From the NCBI RefSeq assembly GCF_013283795.1, contig NZ_JABSOD010000009.1, positions 113,284 through 177,283 of the forward strand: a stretch of DNA of 64,000 nt, given 5' to 3'. The position numbers and the translations under genes are program-made. This DNA comes from Rheinheimera lutimaris (GTDB lineage Bacteria > Pseudomonadota > Gammaproteobacteria > Enterobacterales > Alteromonadaceae). Within the stretch, counting starts at the first letter, position 1. The number at the start of each line of letters is the position of its first letter. The notes beneath the pieces are model-generated. The model was not told the DNA's origin and did no database searches. It saw nothing but the letters and a program-made list of their open reading frames with translations. Positions 26,365 through 35,023 of this stretch are shown one piece after another.

Positions 26365-27222
26365 ATGATTTTGTTCGTCCGGGATTTAACCGTTATTGAT
26401 TTTTCCTACCTGTGCGCCAAGCGCGGTATGTTAGGTGAAAGCTATATTGTTGACGTAGAGCTGCTCGGCGGCCTGGATCAAACGTCAATGGTGTTGGATT
26501 TTTCAAAAGTTAAAAAGGTAATTAAGCAGGCTATTGATCAGCTGGTGGATCACAAATTGGCTATACCGGCTTTATCTGCAGCATTAACATCAGATACCAG
26601 CGGTGATCTGCAGCGTTTAAGCTTCCAATCGGCGCGGGGGCACATCAAGATGGCCGCACCGCAACAAGCCATTGTGGCTATTGCGGCAGAGCAAATAAAT
26701 GAACACAGTGTAACGGAATTTTTGCAGCAGCAAATTACCCCCTTACTGCCGGATAATGTGCAACAGCTGGTGTTGACGCTACGCCCCGAAACCAGCAACG
26801 GCTTTTACTATCATTACAGCCATGGTTTAAAGAAACATGACGGTAATTGCCAACGTATTGCGCATGGTCACCGCTCCACTATTCAGATCTACAGCGACGG
26901 TATGTTATCGCCGCGATTAAACAAATATTGGTGCGAACGCTGGCAGGATATTTATCTGGGTACGGCAGAGGATCTATGCACCCCAGCAGATTTACAGCAT
27001 CTGAGCGCTAATGACGGCGACTACTGCTTTCGCTATCAGGCGGCGCAGGGCTGGTTTGAATTGACGATGCCTGCGGCACACTGCGAAATTGTCGACTGTG
27101 ATACCACAGTTGAATGTTTGGCTGATTATATTGCAATACAGCTTAAGCAAACAGACAGCACTAAACAGTATAAGGTTGTGGCATATGAAGGTGTGGGTAA
27201 AGGCGCTATCGCTGTTAGCTAG
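26365..27222 (+). CDS. Two-domain 6-carboxytetrahydropterin synthase-like (QueD-like) protein
   Basis: A 285-residue protein that looks like two QueD/PTPS halves, each incomplete. The N-terminal half has the (L)DF motif (Asp45-Phe46) and DHKL (Asp62-His63) but lacks the zinc histidines, with RGMLGESY where HGHxY is expected. The C-terminal half has the zinc and nucleophile set (His153, Cys162, His167, His169 in SHG...C...AHGH) and a late TTVECLADYI...EGVGKGA segment, but lacks DF and LDH. It may act on pterins; the exact reaction is unclear. The M23 peptidase gene overlaps its 3' end by 38 bp. Confidence 0.7.
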   Translation: MILFVRDLTVIDFSYLCAKRGMLGESYIVDVELLGGLDQTSMVLDFSKVKKVIKQAIDQLVDHKLAIPALSAALTSDTSGDLQRLSFQSARGHIKMAAPQQAIVAIAAEQINEHSVTEFLQQQITPLLPDNVQQLVLTLRPETSNGFYYHYSHGLKKHDGNCQRIAHGHRSTIQIYSDGMLSPRLNKYWCERWQDIYLGTAEDLCTPADLQHLSANDGDYCFRYQAAQGWFELTMPAAHCEIVDCDTTVECLADYIAIQLKQTDSTKQYKVVAYEGVGKGAIAVS

Positions 27223-28000
27223 TGTCAGTTTTACGCTGCTGGCTGAGCCGGCGCTGCAGTTGGAAGGGCAGTTGACTCAGGGCAGTTTATTGCGCGGCAA
27301 AGCGCCTGTTGGTAGTCAGGTATTTTTTAACGATATTGAATTGCCGGTAAGCAGCGACGGGCGTTTTGTGTTTGGTATTGGCCGCGATGCGCCGCTTGAG
27401 CATCAGCTGACATGGCAACTTGACGGCAAACAGCATATAACGCCGCTGAGTTTTACTGTGCGACAATACGACATTCAGCATGTTAACGGCGTAGCGCAAA
27501 AATATGTCACACCGCCGGCAGAAGTAACAGAACGTATCCATCGCGATAATCAGCAAGTACGGGCAGTGCGGCAAACGGTATCCGGCCTCAACTATATTTT
27601 TGATACCCCGGTAATGCCGGCGAAAGGGCGCATATCCGGTGTTTATGGCAGCCAACGGGTATTTAACGGCGAGCCACGCAATCCGCACTATGGCCTTGAT
27701 GTTGCCGCGCCCGTTGGGGCTGCGGTAATAGCGCCACTTGGTGGCACAGTGCTGCTGGCGGAAGACTTATACTATTCCGGCCTGACCCTGATAGTGGACC
27801 ACGGCTTTGGTATCAGCTCTACCTTTATGCATCTGAGTAAATTTGATGTCGCTGTGGGGGATGCCATAACGCAGGGCCGGAAGATTGCCGAAATAGGCGC
27901 TACCGGTCGCGTTACCGGCCCGCATTTAGATTGGCGTATTAACTGGCAGCAGGAACGGCTGGATCCGGCCCTGCTGCCGGGTTTGCTGATGCCTGAATAA
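27185..28000 (+). CDS. Periplasmic M23-family (LytM) peptidase
   Basis: A 271-residue exported protein. The signal peptide (WVKALSLLASVSFTLLA) is followed by a beta-rich N-terminal domain and a C-terminal LytM domain from about residue 160. The zinc ligands are intact: HYGLD, then HLS, then GPHLDWRI. The domain cleaves peptidoglycan crosslinks in active family members. I start at the ATG giving MKVWVKAL, which exposes the signal peptide; longer frames overlap the QueD-like gene further. The start lies inside the upstream gene, so translation is probably coupled. Confidence 0.88.
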   Translation: MKVWVKALSLLASVSFTLLAEPALQLEGQLTQGSLLRGKAPVGSQVFFNDIELPVSSDGRFVFGIGRDAPLEHQLTWQLDGKQHITPLSFTVRQYDIQHVNGVAQKYVTPPAEVTERIHRDNQQVRAVRQTVSGLNYIFDTPVMPAKGRISGVYGSQRVFNGEPRNPHYGLDVAAPVGAAVIAPLGGTVLLAEDLYYSGLTLIVDHGFGISSTFMHLSKFDVAVGDAITQGRKIAEIGATGRVTGPHLDWRINWQQERLDPALLPGLLMPE

Positions 28001-28005
28001 AAGCG

Positions 28006-29781
28006 TTAATCCTGCTCAGTGCGCCACAACCAGTTGTCACACTTAGCTTGCCCGGCCACAGTAAGTACAGCAACCTGTTGCAGCGCGCTATTTAACGTTA
28101 AATTGCTTTGCAGTAAGCGATCTTTACGATAAAAATGCAGAGTTAAGCTGCTGCCGTGACGGTAGCGTTTTAACAGCTGTGGCAGGCTGCTTTGGGTGAT
28201 TTTACGCCCATCCAGCGCCAGCAGCTGATCGCCGGTCATTAAACCGGCCTGATGAGCGTTGCCATCACAATAAACCTGTGTCAGTTGCAGCAGACCATTC
28301 ACCAGCTTGGTTTGGGCGCCGATAAACGGCAAGGTGTCGGTTGAAACGCCACCGAAATCATCAGCATGTTGCATTGGCCGCAGCGTAAGCTCCAGCCCCA
28401 ATGCCGGTATCCATTGTGCTAAAGGTAAACTTGCCGCCTGGTTTAGCCAGCTGTCGGTTAAGGTGGCAAGTTCTGTAAACCCCATCTGGTTCAGCACTGT
28501 TTGCAGCGCATTATCCGGCGTACCGCTTGGCAGGTACTGCTGCCATAACCGGCGCACCACGTCGTCCAGTGAGCTGTTGTGGTCGCGCAGCCAGGCATCG
28601 AGGCACAGTGCCAGTAAAGCCCCTTTGGCGTAGTAACTTACTACTGCATTAACGGCGTTTTCATCCTGCTTATAAAACTTGGTCCAAGCAGTAAAACTGC
28701 TGTCTGTCAGGCTTTGCTGCGTATCGCTTGGGTTACGCGTGACTCTGGATATGGTTTTTTCCAGTGTTTTAACATAGCTTTGGCTGTCAATTAAGCCGGC
28801 GCGAACCAATGCCAGGTCATCATAATAGGAAGTAAAGCCTTCATATAACCACAGCTGCGGAGTGTATTGCTCTGCTGTCAGCTGATACTGCGTGAAGCAA
28901 GCCGGTTTTAACCGCTTAACCCACCAGGTGTGAAAATATTCATGGCTGCAAAGTGCCAGCAGGTTTTGATAGTTATCATCAATTTCTGCAGCGTAGGGCG
29001 CAGGTAAGTCAAAACGGCTGCACAATAACAGCGTGGAGTTAAGATGCTCCAGGCCGCCGTAACCGTCTTCTGTTACCCAGAGTAAAAACCAGTAACTGGT
29101 TAAATCGGCCGGCAAACTGCCAAAAGTTTTTATTTGTTGCCGGCAGATTTTCTCTACATCGCGGCTAAAACGTGGCAAGTCGGTTAAATTATCACCTGTG
29201 ACCAGCAGGTAGTGCTCAATACCATCAATGCTGAACTGTGCCAGCTGAAAATGGCCCGCCAATACCGGGCTGTCTATCAGCAGCTGATAGTTTGCCGCCT
29301 GATATTCACCAAAGCCAAGAAAATCAGTACCTTCTGCTCTTGCTAGCGCGCTGGCCAGTCGCCAGTTCTTGGTTACGCGTGACTTGGGTTTGCTGATATG
29401 CAGCCGATGCGGCAGTTGCTCTAACGCACTGACACTCAGGCACAGGCTGGCAGGGTTCAGCACAGCAACTTCATCGTCAATATAGGCTGCCCGCACCGAA
29501 ATATCATAGGCATACACCTGGTAGGTTACCGTTACGGTGCGCCCTGTGCAGTGCAATTGCCAGCGCTGTTTGTCCAGCTGTTGCAGCCTTAGCGGGCCGC
29601 TTGTGTCGGCGGCACTGATACTGACAATATTGCGGGCGAAGTCGCGGATCATATAACTGCCCGGGATCCATGCCGGCAGCAACAATTCATGGATGTTACT
29701 TACCGGCTTAAAACTTAACTTCACCGTCAGTAAATGTGCGGCTATATCGCTTATCTCAAGCTGGTACTTCACAAATTTCAT
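28006..29781 (-). CDS. M61-family aminopeptidase with PDZ domain
   Basis: A 591-residue protein with the M61 glycyl-aminopeptidase architecture: a beta-sandwich N-terminal domain (residues 1-170, including LLPAWIPGSYMIRDFARNI), a gluzincin catalytic domain with HEYFH at 280-284 followed by WLYEGFTSYYDDL carrying the third ligand, and a C-terminal PDZ domain (AGLMTGDQLLALDGRKI). No signal peptide is visible, so it is probably cytoplasmic. Family members remove N-terminal Gly or Ala. It is divergent from hinT and convergent with the M23 gene. Confidence 0.92.
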   Translation of the reverse strand: MKFVKYQLEISDIAAHLLTVKLSFKPVSNIHELLLPAWIPGSYMIRDFARNIVSISAADTSGPLRLQQLDKQRWQLHCTGRTVTVTYQVYAYDISVRAAYIDDEVAVLNPASLCLSVSALEQLPHRLHISKPKSRVTKNWRLASALARAEGTDFLGFGEYQAANYQLLIDSPVLAGHFQLAQFSIDGIEHYLLVTGDNLTDLPRFSRDVEKICRQQIKTFGSLPADLTSYWFLLWVTEDGYGGLEHLNSTLLLCSRFDLPAPYAAEIDDNYQNLLALCSHEYFHTWWVKRLKPACFTQYQLTAEQYTPQLWLYEGFTSYYDDLALVRAGLIDSQSYVKTLEKTISRVTRNPSDTQQSLTDSSFTAWTKFYKQDENAVNAVVSYYAKGALLALCLDAWLRDHNSSLDDVVRRLWQQYLPSGTPDNALQTVLNQMGFTELATLTDSWLNQAASLPLAQWIPALGLELTLRPMQHADDFGGVSTDTLPFIGAQTKLVNGLLQLTQVYCDGNAHQAGLMTGDQLLALDGRKITQSSLPQLLKRYRHGSSLTLHFYRKDRLLQSNLTLNSALQQVAVLTVAGQAKCDNWLWRTEQD

Positions 29782-29858
29782 AGTTTTACTCTTTGCCTGT
29801 CGTGCTGTGGCGTATTAAGCTGGCTATTATGCCGCTAAAACCAATGAAGGAAAACGAT

Positions 29859-30209
29859 ATGGCAGTAGAAACGGTATTCAGTAAAATTATCCGCCGCGAA
29901 GCCAATGCCGATATTTTATATCAGGATGAGTTGGTAACGGCATTTCGCGATATCCGTCCCAGGGCGCCGGTGCATATTTTATTGGTGCCAAATCAGTTGA
30001 TCCCGACAGTAAATGACGTAGAGCCGCATCACGAAGCGGCACTGGGGCGCTTGTTCAGTGTGGCGCGTAAGCTGGCAGCAGAGCACGGTATTGCTGATAA
30101 AGGTTATCGCTTGATTATGAATTGTAACGCCCACGGCGGTCAGGAGGTGTACCATATCCATCTGCATTTGGTCGGTGGCAGGGCACTGGGCCCTATGTTA
30201 AGCCGTTAA
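29859..30209 (+). CDS. hinT: HIT-family purine nucleoside phosphoramidase
   Basis: A 116-residue protein very close to E. coli HinT ([49 protein letters not shown]). The histidine triad HIHLHL is intact. HinT hydrolyses AMP-lysine and AMP-amine phosphoramidates. The start is the ATG preceded by AAGGA seven bases upstream; the frame is open further upstream, but those residues do not belong to the family. Confidence 0.95.
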   Translation: MAVETVFSKIIRREANADILYQDELVTAFRDIRPRAPVHILLVPNQLIPTVNDVEPHHEAALGRLFSVARKLAAEHGIADKGYRLIMNCNAHGGQEVYHIHLHLVGGRALGPMLSR

Positions 30210-30330
30210 GCAAACAAAGAACTAAACTGCAGCGTCCGGCGCTGAACAGCTATTTCTGTGCGATACTGTTGCAATTGCAGACAAGTCTTATAGAATCCGC
30301 GTCCTGATGCCTTCCCAGCAGAGTACAACT

Positions 30331-30729
30331 ATGAACAATGACGCCCTTATTGCCAAACGGATGGAACATGCGGTTACCCGGGTAACCAAAACGGTATTTC
30401 CCGGCCGGACCAATCATCACAATACGTTATTCGGTGGCGAAGCACTGGCGTGGATGGATGAAGCGGCTTTTATTGCTGCCACCCGTTTTTGTCGCAAACC
30501 GCTGGTAACTGTCAGCTCAGACCGGGTCGATTTTAAAGAGTCTATTCCGGCCGGCACTATTATTGAACTGGTCGCCAAAGTAGAGCATGTCGGTCGCACC
30601 AGTATACGTGTGCATGTCGACATTTTTGTTGAACATATGTACAACGATGATCAGCACAAAGCCATCTCCGGCAGTTTTACTTTTGTCGCTCTGGGTCCGG
30701 ATCGTAAGCCGACACCGGTACTGGGTTAA
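30331..30729 (+). CDS. Acyl-CoA thioesterase, YciA-like hotdog protein
   Basis: A 132-residue single hotdog-domain thioesterase. Family signatures are FPGRTNHHNTLFGGEALAWMDEAAFIAA near residue 20, with the catalytic-type Asp, and the VDFKESIPAGTIIEL strand pair. Relatives hydrolyse short- to medium-chain acyl-CoA. Two ATG starts are possible (30307 or 30331), and neither has a strong ribosome site; I prefer the shorter. Confidence 0.88.
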   Translation: MNNDALIAKRMEHAVTRVTKTVFPGRTNHHNTLFGGEALAWMDEAAFIAATRFCRKPLVTVSSDRVDFKESIPAGTIIELVAKVEHVGRTSIRVHVDIFVEHMYNDDQHKAISGSFTFVALGPDRKPTPVLG

Positions 30730-30877
30730 GCGCGGGTGCCGCCAACTGTGGCTGACTGCTTTTACACAGCGAATGTAATGCGATCAATACGGGGCCAAAC
30801 ACGCTCAGTGAGCAGGGCAGTTGTGTCTTATTTGGTTATAATCGGGCCATTGTCCGGCCATAGCGCAGGTTTTATTG

Positions 30878-31960
30878 GTGTATAAGTTACTTGAAGATCG
30901 TACCAGGCAGTTTTGGATACTGCATACTCTGGGCTGGTTAGGTTTTGCCATTGTTAATTATCTCGGGTCTTTAGTGCAGGAAACCCGTGATGCCTATTTA
31001 ATAGTGATTGCACTGGACTCCTACATCGGTTGGTTAATCACCATACCGCTGCGTTATGCCTATCAGAAAGTGTGGCATTGGATCCCGTGGAAAATGGTGC
31101 TGACGATCTTATTACTGGCATTCGCGGTAGCGGCAATTTGGACCGCCGTGCGTAACTTTAACTACTGGGAAATATATCGTCATGGCGCAAGGCCGGATGA
31201 TTGGTTAAAGTATGTGCGCGATACGCCGGTTGCCTTTTATGTCATCTTAAGCTGGAGCGGGTTATATTTTGGCATTAAGTACTATCAAACCCTGCAACTG
31301 GAAAAACAAAAATCTTTAACCGCCACCAACAAAGCCCACGAGGCCCAGCTGAAAATGCTGCGGTATCAGCTTAATCCGCACTTTTTATTTAATACCTTAA
31401 ACGCTATTTCTACCCTGGTATTAATCAACGAAGCTGACACCGCCAATAAAATGGTAACAAGGCTTAGTGACTTTTTGCGCTATTCGTTGTACAAAGATCC
31501 TATTAACAAAGTTGCGCTGGAGCAGGAGATATACGCCGCCCGGTTATACCTTGAAATTGAGCGGGTACGGTTTTCTGAACGATTGTCGATAGTATTTGAT
31601 ATTGAGCCAGGTACAGAACACGCGCTGGTGCCCAGCCTGATACTGCAACCGCTGATAGAAAATGCCATAAAGTATGCGGTGGCCAGCCAGATAAACGGTG
31701 GTGAAATAGCCATTACGGCGAAAAAATTTGGTCACGATTTGTTGCTGGAAGTGGCAGACAATGGCCCGGGCATGACTATCGATGATGGCTTGCCGAAAAG
31801 TAATGATAGTGGCGTAGGTCTGGTGAATACCAAAGAGCGGTTGGCGGCGCTGTATGATAATGATTTCGCGTTGGTATTGACGCACAACCAACCGCGTGGT
31901 GTAAAAGTAAATATAAGAATTCCATTACAACTAGAAAAAACGGAACAGGAACATGCTTAA
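30878..31960 (+). CDS. LytS/YehU-type sensor histidine kinase
   Basis: A roughly 360-residue membrane kinase. Four hydrophobic segments lie in the first 140 residues (WILHTLGWLGFAIVNYL; IVIALDSYIGWLITIPL; VLTILLLAFAVAAIW; FYVILSWSGLYFGI). They are followed by the His_kinase domain with the phosphorylatable His in LRYQLNPHFLFNTLNAIS and a HATPase domain (EVADNGPGM, GVGLVNTKERL). The signal is unknown. The start is GTG, with a TTG directly before it as alternative. The response-regulator gene overlaps its end by 8 bp, so they form a two-component operon. Confidence 0.9.
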   Translation: MYKLLEDRTRQFWILHTLGWLGFAIVNYLGSLVQETRDAYLIVIALDSYIGWLITIPLRYAYQKVWHWIPWKMVLTILLLAFAVAAIWTAVRNFNYWEIYRHGARPDDWLKYVRDTPVAFYVILSWSGLYFGIKYYQTLQLEKQKSLTATNKAHEAQLKMLRYQLNPHFLFNTLNAISTLVLINEADTANKMVTRLSDFLRYSLYKDPINKVALEQEIYAARLYLEIERVRFSERLSIVFDIEPGTEHALVPSLILQPLIENAIKYAVASQINGGEIAITAKKFGHDLLLEVADNGPGMTIDDGLPKSNDSGVGLVNTKERLAALYDNDFALVLTHNQPRGVKVNIRIPLQLEKTEQEHA

Positions 31961-32771
31961 GGTAATAGTAGTTGACGACGAGCCTCTGGCCCGTAAGGGT
32001 ATGTTGGTAAGATTAAAAGAATTTTCTGAGCTCGATGTTGTCGCTGAATGCAGCAATGGCCAGCAAGCGATAGAGAGCATCAGCCAGCATAAACCTGACC
32101 TGGTGTTTTTGGATGTGGAAATGCCGGGCATGGACGGCTTTAGCGTATTAAAACAATTGCAGGCGCAGCAGCAAACGCTGCCGTATATTGTGTTTGTTAC
32201 CGCCTATGATCACTATGCATTTAATGCTTTTGAAGTCAGTGCGCTGGACTACGTACTGAAGCCGGTAGAACCCGAACGCTTACGACAAGCAGTCGAAAAA
32301 GTGCTGAAATTGTATCAGGCGCAGGATACGCAAAAACACAAAGGTCAGTTAGCAGAAGCTGTCGCTAAGCTTACCGGTGATGAAGCCGGTAATATTTTGC
32401 AACGGCTGGACAATGCCGAACCGGTGGTAAACGATCGCTTTCCGGATGCAATCAGCATTAAAGACAGCGGCGAGATTACCCGGGTTCCGGTATCGGCTAT
32501 CGAGTGGGTTGATGCCGCCGGCGACTACATGTGTATTCATACCCGCGACGGCCAAACCCATATACTGCGCCGTACCATGAAAGAGCTGGAGCAGGAGTTA
32601 GATCCGCGGCTGTTTGTCCGGGTACACCGTTCGGCCATCGTTAACGTGCATACCATTGCCAAGCTGCAAATGCTGGCGAACGGCGAGCACCAGCTAATGT
32701 TAACCAACGGTCAGTCGGTAAAAGTCAGCCGCAGTTACAAAGACCGTGTAAAGCAGGTGTTCAGTAACTGA
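31953..32771 (+). CDS. LytTR-family response regulator
   Basis: A 272-residue regulator with a receiver domain (acidic VVDDEP at the N-terminus, phosphoacceptor Asp in LVFLDVEMPGMD, then the conserved Thr/Ala and Lys of TAYDHYAF and LKPVEP). A linker of about 50 residues leads to a LytTR DNA-binding domain (VSAIEWVDAAGDYMCIHTRDG... LFVRVHRSAIVNV). It is probably phosphorylated by the adjacent kinase. The target genes are not evident. Confidence 0.92.
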   Translation: MLKVIVVDDEPLARKGMLVRLKEFSELDVVAECSNGQQAIESISQHKPDLVFLDVEMPGMDGFSVLKQLQAQQQTLPYIVFVTAYDHYAFNAFEVSALDYVLKPVEPERLRQAVEKVLKLYQAQDTQKHKGQLAEAVAKLTGDEAGNILQRLDNAEPVVNDRFPDAISIKDSGEITRVPVSAIEWVDAAGDYMCIHTRDGQTHILRRTMKELEQELDPRLFVRVHRSAIVNVHTIAKLQMLANGEHQLMLTNGQSVKVSRSYKDRVKQVFSN

Positions 32772-32779
32772 TACTGCGT

Positions 32780-33769
32780 TTAGTCGCTGGCAATCTGTTG
32801 TTGCCAGCGCACTAAATAGGGATCAATCTGCTTTTTGCGCTCACCGGTTTGGGCCAGCGGATATAACGCCGCTTGTTGATTTACTTCTCCTGCCATCATC
32901 AGATGGGCACCGTTAACCAATTGCTCTACTGCATAGGCCGCCAATTTTGTAGCCAGAATGCGGTCGGCACCTACCGGCGAGCCGCCGCGTTGAATATGGC
33001 CCAATATACAGGCGCGGCACTCTATACCCAAAGCTGTGCTTAGCGCTTCTGCCAGCGCCGTGGTGCCGCCCGGGTAACTGTTTTCGGCCACCACTATAAT
33101 GTAACTGCTTTTACCGCGCAGCAGCTGCGCATGCTGAATGGGTTTGATCAACGCTTTTAACTCATTGGCTTGCAAAGTGCCGAACTCAGGGCAGATAATT
33201 TGCTCGGCGCCGGCGGCTATGCCGGCAGAAAGTGCAATATAGCCGGAATGGCGGCCCATTAACTCCACCAGAAAAATACGTTCAAACGCATCAGCGGTAT
33301 CACGTATTTTATCTATCGCATCCAGCGCGGTATCAATAGCAGTAGCAAAACCGATAGTAAAATCGGTGCCGTCAACATCATTATCGATGGTACCCGGCAC
33401 ACCGATGATTTGGCCGCGGTAATGCTGGGCAATGGCCAGAGCGCCACGAAAACTGCCGTCGCCGCCAATAATCAGCAGTGCATCCAATTGCAACCGATGC
33501 AGCGCTTCTGCCGCCTGGCGTGCGCCGGCATCGGTATGCAGTGCTTTGCAGCGGGCACTTTTTAACACAGTACCGCCATGCTGAATGATATGCTGCACAT
33601 GCTGTGGTAACAGCGTTTGCTGATCATCCTCCAGCAGGCCGTTAAAGCCGTGGCGAAAGCCGATAACATCGATATTGTGCGCCGCAGCTGTTAATACCGC
33701 GGCGCGGATAGCGGCGTTCATACCGGGGGCGTCACCACCGGAGGTTAATATCCCCATGCGCTTTATCAT
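32780..33769 (-). CDS. pfkA: ATP-dependent 6-phosphofructokinase
   Basis: A 329-residue enzyme of the glycolytic PfkA family. It has the N-terminal LTSGGDAPGMNAAIR, GGDGS (Gly after Asp favours ATP over pyrophosphate), the catalytic PGTIDNDVDGTD and the MGRHSG substrate loop. Its presence means the organism can run the Embden-Meyerhof route as well as the Entner-Doudoroff pathway encoded 6 kb away. It ends 9 bp from the convergent response-regulator gene. Confidence 0.94.
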   Translation of the reverse strand: MIKRMGILTSGGDAPGMNAAIRAAVLTAAAHNIDVIGFRHGFNGLLEDDQQTLLPQHVQHIIQHGGTVLKSARCKALHTDAGARQAAEALHRLQLDALLIIGGDGSFRGALAIAQHYRGQIIGVPGTIDNDVDGTDFTIGFATAIDTALDAIDKIRDTADAFERIFLVELMGRHSGYIALSAGIAAGAEQIICPEFGTLQANELKALIKPIQHAQLLRGKSSYIIVVAENSYPGGTTALAEALSTALGIECRACILGHIQRGGSPVGADRILATKLAAYAVEQLVNGAHLMMAGEVNQQAALYPLAQTGERKKQIDPYLVRWQQQIASD

Positions 33770-33957
33770 ACTGCTGCTGTCTCATCTGTTCAGTTCAAAA
33801 CTGTGTTCAGTATAGAAGCTGATAGCCCTGCCGGTATTTGATGTAGCGCAAGCAGGAGTAAATTAGTCGCAACGCGAACAATATAAGGCGACAAGCCTGT
33901 GGTAAATAAGCGAAAATGCCGTTTTGTGCCACAGCTGTGTTATATCGGGATCCTGCC

Positions 33958-34929
33958 ATGCATCAAATTACGGGTAAAAGCTTGTCGGGCTTACTGTTAG
34001 CCTTAACCACAGCAGTGCTGTGGGGCATGCTGCCGATAGCACTGAAACTACTGCTGGATGTGATAACGGCCAATACAATCACCGCTATTCGCTTTGTGGC
34101 CGCTGCCGTTATGGTAGGCATATGGCTGGGGATGCGCGGTAAGCTGCCGGCGCTTGCCGTACTGCTAAATCGTAAAGCTGGCTGGCTGATGCTGATTGCT
34201 GTGGCGGGCTTGCTGTCAAACTACATTATGTACCTCAGCGGTTTAAACTATCTGACCGCAGAAACCGGCCAGGTTGTGATACAACTGGCGCCGTTTTTAA
34301 TGATGCTCGGCGGTGTGATCATTTTTAAAGAGCGCTTACTGCTGTGGCAAAAAGCCGGCGCGATTATGCTGGTGGCAGGGTTGCTGTTATTCTTTAATGA
34401 ACGTTTGCTGGTATTAGTACTGCAAGCCGGCAGTGAAACCCTCGGCGTGTTGTTAGTCATTGCCGCCGGCGTTACGTGGGCTGCCTATGCACTGGCACAA
34501 AAGCAGTTGTTGGTGCACTACAGTTCAAAGCAAATTATGTACTTACTCTACTTTGCCGGTAGCATCGCTTTTCTGCCGTTAGCAGATTTCTCCCCGCTGC
34601 AGAGCATGAGTCAGCTTCATTGGGCTTTGCTGGTATTTTGCTGCTTAAATACCGTGGTAGCTTATGGTGCTTTCGCCGAAGCGCTGCATCACTGGGAAGC
34701 GTCAAAGGTCAGTGCGGTACTGGCAGTAACACCATTGTTTACCATCTTATTTGCTAATGTGATTGGTTGGCTGTTACCGGATTTTTTAGTGCCGCAGCAA
34801 CTTAATCTGTGGTCATGGCTGGGGGCGGTTTTTGTTGTGTTAGGATCAGCACTTACCGCGCTGGCACCGCAATTTGTTGAGTATCGCGCAGCACGAAAAG
34901 TACGCAAGCTGCAGCGCGACGTGTTCTGA
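33958..34929 (+). CDS. EamA/DMT-family permease
   Basis: A 323-residue inner-membrane protein with ten predicted helices in two EamA repeats, from SLSGLLLALTTAVLWGMLPIALK at the start to LNLWSWLGAVFVVLGSALTAL at the end. A basic cytoplasmic tail (YRAARKVRKLQRD) closes it. Relatives export metabolites or amino acids; the substrate here is unknown. I start at the ATG giving MHQITGK; an earlier in-frame ATG would add 14 residues. Confidence 0.88.
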   Translation: MHQITGKSLSGLLLALTTAVLWGMLPIALKLLLDVITANTITAIRFVAAAVMVGIWLGMRGKLPALAVLLNRKAGWLMLIAVAGLLSNYIMYLSGLNYLTAETGQVVIQLAPFLMMLGGVIIFKERLLLWQKAGAIMLVAGLLLFFNERLLVLVLQAGSETLGVLLVIAAGVTWAAYALAQKQLLVHYSSKQIMYLLYFAGSIAFLPLADFSPLQSMSQLHWALLVFCCLNTVVAYGAFAEALHHWEASKVSAVLAVTPLFTILFANVIGWLLPDFLVPQQLNLWSWLGAVFVVLGSALTALAPQFVEYRAARKVRKLQRDVF

Positions 34930-34963
34930 GCCAAAAGTACATCAGGTAAAGAGTACAACAAGT

Positions 34964-34990
34964 AAAAAGGGCCCTTAACCGGGCCCTTTA
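34964..34990. terminator. Bidirectional terminator between the EamA gene and pyk
   Basis: AAAGGGCCC / GGGCCCTTT is a perfect 9-bp stem with a 6-base loop. On the minus strand it ends in five Ts (pyk). On the plus strand it ends in three Ts (EamA gene). Confidence 0.85.
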
Positions 34991-35023
34991 TCTATGCGTT
35001 GTTATGCGTTGTGTATCTGCTGC

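Noticed and set aside
26365..28000. Fusion of the QueD-like and M23 peptidase genes
   Set aside because: The genes are in different frames, the first has its own stop, and the peptidase has a proper signal peptide after an internal ATG.
28307..28633. 108-codon frame antisense to the M61 peptidase gene
   Set aside because: It lies entirely inside a well-supported gene and its codon use reflects the opposite strand.
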